The notes beneath the pieces are model-generated. The model saw only the letters and a program-made list of their open reading frames with translations, searched no databases and was not told the origin of the DNA. A stretch of 64,000 bases of DNA from UBA8514 sp034933685. GTDB taxonomy: Bacteria; Bacillota; Clostridia; Lachnospirales; Anaerotignaceae. Location: positions 124,001 through 188,000 of the forward strand of contig JAYFNB010000017.1 in the NCBI GenBank assembly GCA_034933685.1. Direction: 5' to 3'. How positions within the stretch are numbered: position 1 is the stretch's first letter; the number at the start of each line of letters is the position of its first letter. This document shows, one piece after another, positions 59,496 through 64,000 of this stretch. The position numbers and the translations under genes were made by a program.

Positions 59496-60998
59496 TTGTT
59501 AGATAATGATAATGTACAGAATGAAACATTGGAAAAATCAATTTATTCTACGCATGATGATGAAAAAGTGCCTATGACAACGATGGATGGAATTTCATTG
59601 TCAAATATAGAGAAAGAAGAGCTATCTAAATATGAGGATCAGGCGGCAGTAGTTAATATATTGGTTGACAATGATAAAATGAAGGCAAAAATTAAACTGA
59701 CTGCTCCAGGCCCAAATGGAAAAACACTTACTGAAGAGGATATACTAAAAAGTCTTGAAGAGGTTGGTATTAAATATGGGATTCAGGAAAAATATATAAC
59801 TCGCCTTGCTAAGTTTCCTGTATATGGAATTACTTTTTTAATTGCAGAGGGCATTCGTCCAGTGGATGGTGCAGATGGAGAGCTGATTTGTCACTTTGAA
59901 AATAAACATATAACCGAAGATGATGAAAAGAAAGACAGAGATTATAAAAATCTTGCAAATATTTATCAAGTATCTAAAGATGAACTACTTTGTGACATTG
60001 TTCCCCCTACAGAAGCTGTTGATGGCTGCGATATTTACGGTACAGTTATACCAGGTAAAATGGGGAAACCCGTGTCTACTCCAAATGGGAATAATACATA
60101 TTTGTCAGAGGATAAATTGCAATTATTTGCAGCTTGTGACGGAAATGCTAAAAAAACAGGAACAAAGGTTTCGGTTCAAAATGTAATGACGGTTGAAAAT
60201 GTAGATTATGCTACAGGTAACATAAAATTTCTTGGAGATGTTACCATTAAAGGAGATGTACGTGAAGGATTTTCTGTTCAAGCTGGTGGAGGCATTGTGA
60301 TTTTTGGAAGTGTTGAGGAAAATGTAATTCTAGAAGCTGAAGGTGACATTACAATTAAAAAGGGTGTAAATGGAAAAGGTGGACGAATTGTAGCCAATGG
60401 AAATCTTGTAGTGGGATATTTGCAGGCAGCTGAAGTTAAAGTAAAGCAGGATATTTCTGTTGATTCCGTAATAAATTCCAATATTGAGTGTGGCGGCAGT
60501 ATAAAGGCAACTGGCAGAGGCGGTCGTATTATAGGTGGTTACTGTAAAGTGAATCAGGATGTGCGGGCTAACCAATTAGGTAACGAATCTAATATTCCAA
60601 CGTCAATAGAAATAGTTGGTCAGTATAACTTGACCAGCCAAAAATACGAGCTTGAAACAAAAATTGCACAAAATGATGAAAATATTAAAAAGCTTGATAC
60701 CATTATTGGCCTTATTAACAGCGGCAAGGCAGACGGAAGTCCAGTTGAAAACCGCAAGAAGGTTTTACAAATGATGGGTGCTAAAAGGCAGTTAGAAGCG
60801 GAGATAACAAACTTTATGGCACAGGTTAGCTTAATTTCTTCACAAATTAATAATCATTCGGAAGGCCGGGTATACGTTGAGGGAACTATGCATAGCAACG
60901 TTCATATAAATATTGATGGCCTTATTTACCGAAATACCGACGTTAAATATAGATGTACGCTTTACAAAAATGACGACAGGGTGGGCATTTTGCAGTAA
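59496..60998 (+). CDS. FapA-family (DUF342) protein
   Basis: Cytoplasmic protein of about 500 residues. The central part (about 230-370) has beta-helix-like Gly/Val repeats (GNIKFLGDVTIKGDVREG, FGSVEENVILEAEGDITIKKGVNG) followed by a coiled coil (about 385-460) and a second short repeat, the layout of DUF342/FapA. Members are linked to flagellar number and placement or polar organisation in several bacteria; the motility genes elsewhere in the window fit but do not prove this. TTG 59496 is the likely start, because AAGGGGGG (59482-59489) directly abuts ATG 59490. It is followed by the membrane GGDEF-EAL gene, 44 bases away. Confidence 0.87.
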   Translation: MLDNDNVQNETLEKSIYSTHDDEKVPMTTMDGISLSNIEKEELSKYEDQAAVVNILVDNDKMKAKIKLTAPGPNGKTLTEEDILKSLEEVGIKYGIQEKYITRLAKFPVYGITFLIAEGIRPVDGADGELICHFENKHITEDDEKKDRDYKNLANIYQVSKDELLCDIVPPTEAVDGCDIYGTVIPGKMGKPVSTPNGNNTYLSEDKLQLFAACDGNAKKTGTKVSVQNVMTVENVDYATGNIKFLGDVTIKGDVREGFSVQAGGGIVIFGSVEENVILEAEGDITIKKGVNGKGGRIVANGNLVVGYLQAAEVKVKQDISVDSVINSNIECGGSIKATGRGGRIIGGYCKVNQDVRANQLGNESNIPTSIEIVGQYNLTSQKYELETKIAQNDENIKKLDTIIGLINSGKADGSPVENRKKVLQMMGAKRQLEAEITNFMAQVSLISSQINNHSEGRVYVEGTMHSNVHINIDGLIYRNTDVKYRCTLYKNDDRVGILQ

Positions 60999-61042
60999 GT
61001 GATTTTCATGTATTTACTGTGAGAAGTAAGGAGGCACAAAGG

Positions 61043-62542
61043 ATGGGAATAAAAAAAAATAGATTATCTGGGTTTAATATATTTGGCATTTTGGGAATGG
61101 CAAGTGTATGTTTATCAAAGGTGGCATTTGCAGCACAAGGAAACGTTGAAACAGCACAGAATAAGACAGACAGTACAACGCTTTTACCCATGGCAGTTAT
61201 GCTTTGTGTGTGCTTGATGACGGCGGTATACTTCTTTATTCAGTATAGAAAAAAGCAGAAGGAAGTACAACAGATATTCTATTATGATGTTGTTTCCCAA
61301 TTGCCGAACAAGGCATATATGTCTGAATACATAAGCAATTTATCGGGTAAAGCCAAGGGTTATGCATATATAATGATTACTATTGATGATTTTGAAAAAC
61401 TCAACAGTTTATTCGGTCAGGAAACAAGAGAATTTATGTATCAGTGCATGGCAGAAAGTCTTTCAGAAGAGATTGAAGAGAGTGAAATTTTATGCAGTAT
61501 ATCCGATAGCACATATGGATTACTGCTTAAGAGCGAGAATCGTGGAGCGGTTATAGAGCGTTTTGTTAACATATTGAGAAAAATAGAAGAAACAAGCGTA
61601 CGGGATGAAACCTCAAAGTATTCTTACCACTGTAAATTCTATGGTGGAATATACGAAATTACAGGAGATGAAAAGGACTTTGACGAAATTTTCAACATGT
61701 GCAGCCTTGCATTAGCCAAAACAAATCATCAAGGAAATATGAAATATCAATTTTTTGATGACACTATGCAAAGCGAGTTGAAACAAAAAAAGCAACTGAT
61801 GGCAGACATTGAAGATGCCTTTGAGAAAAAAGAAATTAAGCCTTATTTTCAGCCACAGTACGACGTTGGTGAAAAAACAGTTTGTGGTGCTGAAATGCTT
61901 GCAAGGTGGGAACACCCAACGTTTGGGCTTATACGTGCTACAGAGTTCATTCCGCTTCTAGAAGTGAATGGTAAAGTTTTGGATTTGGATTTGTACATAT
62001 TTGAAGAAGCTTGCAAACAAATTAAAAAATGGGTACAAAGTGAGCGTATGCCCGTGCCAATATGGATTAACGTTTTTCAGCAAAATTTGTATGAAACCAA
62101 GTTTATAGACAAGGTGTTTGAATTATCTAAAAGCTATGGCGTGCCACAAAACCTGTTGGGTTTTGAAATTCGTGCCAATTTACTGGCTATGGAAAATATG
62201 GAAATTCTTGAGACTATTCAGAATTATCATGAACGCGGTTTTTTGGTTTGTGTAGACAGATTTGAACCATCTTCACCTATGTCAATACTTTACAACTATC
62301 CTCTAGATAGGGTGAAAATTACAAGTGAATATTTAGAGCTGGCAAAACGTTCTGCACGCGTTAAGAAGGGGCTTCAAAATTTAATTAGTTTTAGTAGAGA
62401 GCTAAATATTTCAGCTTGTGGCAAAGGAGTTCAAACAAAAGCCGACGAGGAATTGCTTGAAGAGGTTGAATGTGAGGCAGTTCAGGGCGATTTCTATGGC
62501 GATGCCTGCGATATGAAGAGCTTTGAGGAAATGATTTTTTAA
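61043..62542 (+). CDS. Membrane protein with degenerate GGDEF and EAL domains
   Basis: Protein of 499 residues with two hydrophobic segments (about 9-30, which could be a signal peptide, and about 46-66), then degenerate GGDEF (about 80-240) and EAL (about 245-495) domains. The cyclase signature is absent (ISDSTYGL in its place). In the EAL part, EAL is EML, DDFG is VDRF, the KID lysine motif is VKITS and the GVET segment is GVQT, so several metal-binding residues are lost. It is likely a non-catalytic c-di-GMP binder or a protein scaffold. ATG 61043 is chosen over GTG 61019 because AAGGAGG (61028-61034) lies 8 bases upstream. Closed by a strong terminator. Confidence 0.88.
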   Translation: MGIKKNRLSGFNIFGILGMASVCLSKVAFAAQGNVETAQNKTDSTTLLPMAVMLCVCLMTAVYFFIQYRKKQKEVQQIFYYDVVSQLPNKAYMSEYISNLSGKAKGYAYIMITIDDFEKLNSLFGQETREFMYQCMAESLSEEIEESEILCSISDSTYGLLLKSENRGAVIERFVNILRKIEETSVRDETSKYSYHCKFYGGIYEITGDEKDFDEIFNMCSLALAKTNHQGNMKYQFFDDTMQSELKQKKQLMADIEDAFEKKEIKPYFQPQYDVGEKTVCGAEMLARWEHPTFGLIRATEFIPLLEVNGKVLDLDLYIFEEACKQIKKWVQSERMPVPIWINVFQQNLYETKFIDKVFELSKSYGVPQNLLGFEIRANLLAMENMEILETIQNYHERGFLVCVDRFEPSSPMSILYNYPLDRVKITSEYLELAKRSARVKKGLQNLISFSRELNISACGKGVQTKADEELLEEVECEAVQGDFYGDACDMKSFEEMIF

Positions 62543-62576
62543 TAAACTTAGAAAATTTTAATATGCAACAATGGAA

Positions 62577-62622
62577 ACCTGTAAAGCAAAGTTAATATAA
62601 CAATGCTTTACAGGTGTTTTTT
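62577..62622 (+). terminator. Terminator after the degenerate GGDEF-EAL gene
   Basis: ACCTGTAAAGCA (62577-62588) and TGCTTTACAGGT (62604-62615), perfect 12-base stem, followed by TTTTTT. It lies between convergent genes and may act only for the + strand. Confidence 0.95.
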
Positions 62623-62639
62623 ATTAATTATAATCTTGT

Positions 62640-64000
62640 TTAATTTCGGGCTTCGGGCAGGATAAATGTAAACACCGTTCCTTCGCATATTTCGCTTTCA
62701 ACTAATATAATTCCATTATGCTTTTCTATAATCCACTTAACCATTGCTAGCCCAAGGCCAGAGCTTCCGTTAGTATTGCTTCGTGAAGGGTCGATCTGAA
62801 AAAATCTGTCCCAAATTTTAGCCAAATATTCAGGGGCAATGCCAATTCCGTTGTCAGCAATTTTACCCTGAACACTTCCATTAATACAGTGCAATGAAAT
62901 TTTAACCTTACCGTCTTGTTTACCATATTGTATAGCATTTGACATTAGGTTTATCAGCATTCTCATAATAAGGGTTTGGTCGGCATTAATGTAAATATTG
63001 CTATCAATATCATTTAAAAATTCAATGTTTTTTTCGCTGGACATTATCTCCATCTCCTCAATAACCATTTGCATTGTTTCGCTTAAATTGAGGGTTTCAA
63101 GGCTAATTATTTGCTTGTTATTATCAGTTTTTGCCAACATAAGCAGTTCATTTATAAGCTTTGACATTTTTTTAGATTGCCGTAAAATTACTTTTAGAGA
63201 GTCTTTTTTTTCCTCGTCATTCTCTTGTGACAGAAGGTATTCACACTGTGACATTATTACTGAGGTTGGAGTTCTTAACTCATGTGAAGCATCACATGTA
63301 AACTGTCGTTCGTTATCAAAAGATTTCTGCAAACGCTCAAACATCTTGTCAAATGTTTCAGCTAGTTCATATATCTCATCATGAGCATGTGCGTCGCCAT
63401 AGATGGAAATTCGCTTAGATAAATCAATTCCGCCAGAAATTTCGTTAGCCGCCGAGGTTATTTTTGACACAGGTGCAAAGGCCCTTTTCGTAATTAAATA
63501 TCCACCAAGGGCTGTAAACAAGGCAATGAATGGGAAAATAATTAGGGTAATCTTTATCATGGATGTGCTTGCAATGTTTTCGGAATTGGCAGGAATAATT
63601 CCTCGTGCCCAAAGGTTTTCATGGCGTTTGAAGTTTAAAAAGAAATCGTAGATGTAGTATTTTGTGCCGTTGACTTCAATTACTTGAAAATGCCTATCTT
63701 TAAACTCTGTATAAGTTGCATCTATTAATATAGAGTTTTTTTTGCTGAAAAAAACATTATTATTTGTGTCATAAATAACTACATCAACACCCTTGCTGTT
63801 TTTGAATTCCGGGCTTATTTTAATTTGCCCATCATTATCATAACGTACAGACGAAAATGCCCATTCTACTGCATTTATAAGTCGCATTCGCAGTATGGAT
63901 TCCGTCATTTTGTTTGAACTTATTATAAGTACAATAATAAAAATAGCCGTTAGGGTTGCAACAAATACAGTGTACCAAAGAGTGACCTTAAGTTTTATTG
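62640..64000 (-). CDS. Sensor histidine kinase, 5' end outside window
   Basis: Classical membrane kinase. The frame stays open to the right edge (at least 30 codons before ATG 63908, including a membrane segment WYTVFVATLTAIFIIVLII), so the true start is outside. Order: membrane segment, extracytoplasmic sensing domain of about 100 residues, second membrane segment (SMIKITLIIFPFIALFTALGGYLI), HAMP, HisKA with phospho-acceptor His in FTCDASHELRTPTSVI, and ATPase motifs (NLMSNAIQYG, DNGIGI, GSSGLGLAMVKWI, GTVFTFILP). The partner response regulator is expected upstream, right of the window. Ligand unknown. Confidence 0.95.
   Translation of the reverse strand, partial: IKLKVTLWYTVFVATLTAIFIIVLIISSNKMTESILRMRLINAVEWAFSSVRYDNDGQIKISPEFKNSKGVDVVIYDTNNNVFFSKKNSILIDATYTEFKDRHFQVIEVNGTKYYIYDFFLNFKRHENLWARGIIPANSENIASTSMIKITLIIFPFIALFTALGGYLITKRAFAPVSKITSAANEISGGIDLSKRISIYGDAHAHDEIYELAETFDKMFERLQKSFDNERQFTCDASHELRTPTSVIMSQCEYLLSQENDEEKKDSLKVILRQSKKMSKLINELLMLAKTDNNKQIISLETLNLSETMQMVIEEMEIMSSEKNIEFLNDIDSNIYINADQTLIMRMLINLMSNAIQYGKQDGKVKISLHCINGSVQGKIADNGIGIAPEYLAKIWDRFFQIDPSRSNTNGSSGLGLAMVKWIIEKHNGIILVESEICEGTVFTFILPEARN

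Overview
The window is about 64 kb of low-GC DNA from an anaerobic, motile, fermentative Firmicute, most likely class Clostridia. The evidence is flagellar and chemotaxis genes with clostridial-type promoters (one sigma-28-like, one sigma-54), a c-di-GMP-I riboswitch, an NAD-linked [FeFe] hydrogenase module, a YesMN-type two-component system, Gram-positive-style Shine-Dalgarno sites with frequent GTG/TTG starts, and a CoA-transferase that I recognise as close to propionate CoA-transferase of the Clostridium propionicum group. The genus is inference. Gene order is mostly on the + strand, in compact operons separated by clear hairpin-plus-T-run terminators. I saw no rRNA, tRNA, CRISPR array, transposase or phage gene.

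Layout. (1) 1-5107: end of a flagellar export/motor operon (fliF, cut by the window edge and carrying an apparent 1-base frameshift, then fliG, fliH, fliI, fliJ). (2) 5245-10271: a c-di-GMP-I riboswitch with terminator in front of two tandem chemoreceptors. (3) 10312-11652 (-): MATE efflux pump. (4) 11808-15566: a two-gene operon for a GltD-like flavoprotein and an [FeFe] hydrogenase. (5) 15567-16520: nearly 1 kb without a convincing gene but with a strong promoter and hairpins. (6) GntP-type permease and a small iron-sulfur protein. (7) 18934-23452: a REC-GGDEF-EAL-PAS protein and a third chemoreceptor behind a sigma-28 promoter. (8) VanW-like protein (-). (9) 24541-34129: a PrpR-type sigma-54 activator followed by a sigma-54 promoter with paired upstream sites and a six-gene catabolic operon (iron alcohol dehydrogenase, TAXI-TRAP binding protein and fused permease, FAD dehydrogenase/reductase, DapA-family aldolase, YhcH/YiaL protein). 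(10) 34150-34346: an unidentified structured RNA with its own terminator. (11) 34570-39212: MacA-MacB-TolC-like efflux operon, odd for a presumed single-membrane cell. (12) 39429-41188: CoA-transferase with a structured 5' leader. (13) 41294-56894: galactose sensing, uptake and Leloir pathway (response regulator, histidine kinase, two accessory binding proteins, mglBAC, a small membrane protein, galK, galE, galT, ROK kinase, galM). (14) glycerate kinase, DegV, FapA/DUF342, a degenerate GGDEF-EAL membrane protein, and a histidine kinase (-) that runs off the right edge.

How it fits together. Galactose is sensed and imported, phosphorylated and converted by the Leloir enzymes into glycolysis; the hydrogenase and CoA-transferase fit redox disposal and acid fermentation. 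The sigma-54 operon probably imports an organic or sugar acid, cleaves it by retro-aldol chemistry and reduces the aldehyde; its substrate cannot be read from sequence. Motility is tied to c-di-GMP: the riboswitch pairing pattern predicts that c-di-GMP turns off the two tandem chemoreceptors, and an EAL protein with intact catalytic residues is encoded nearby.
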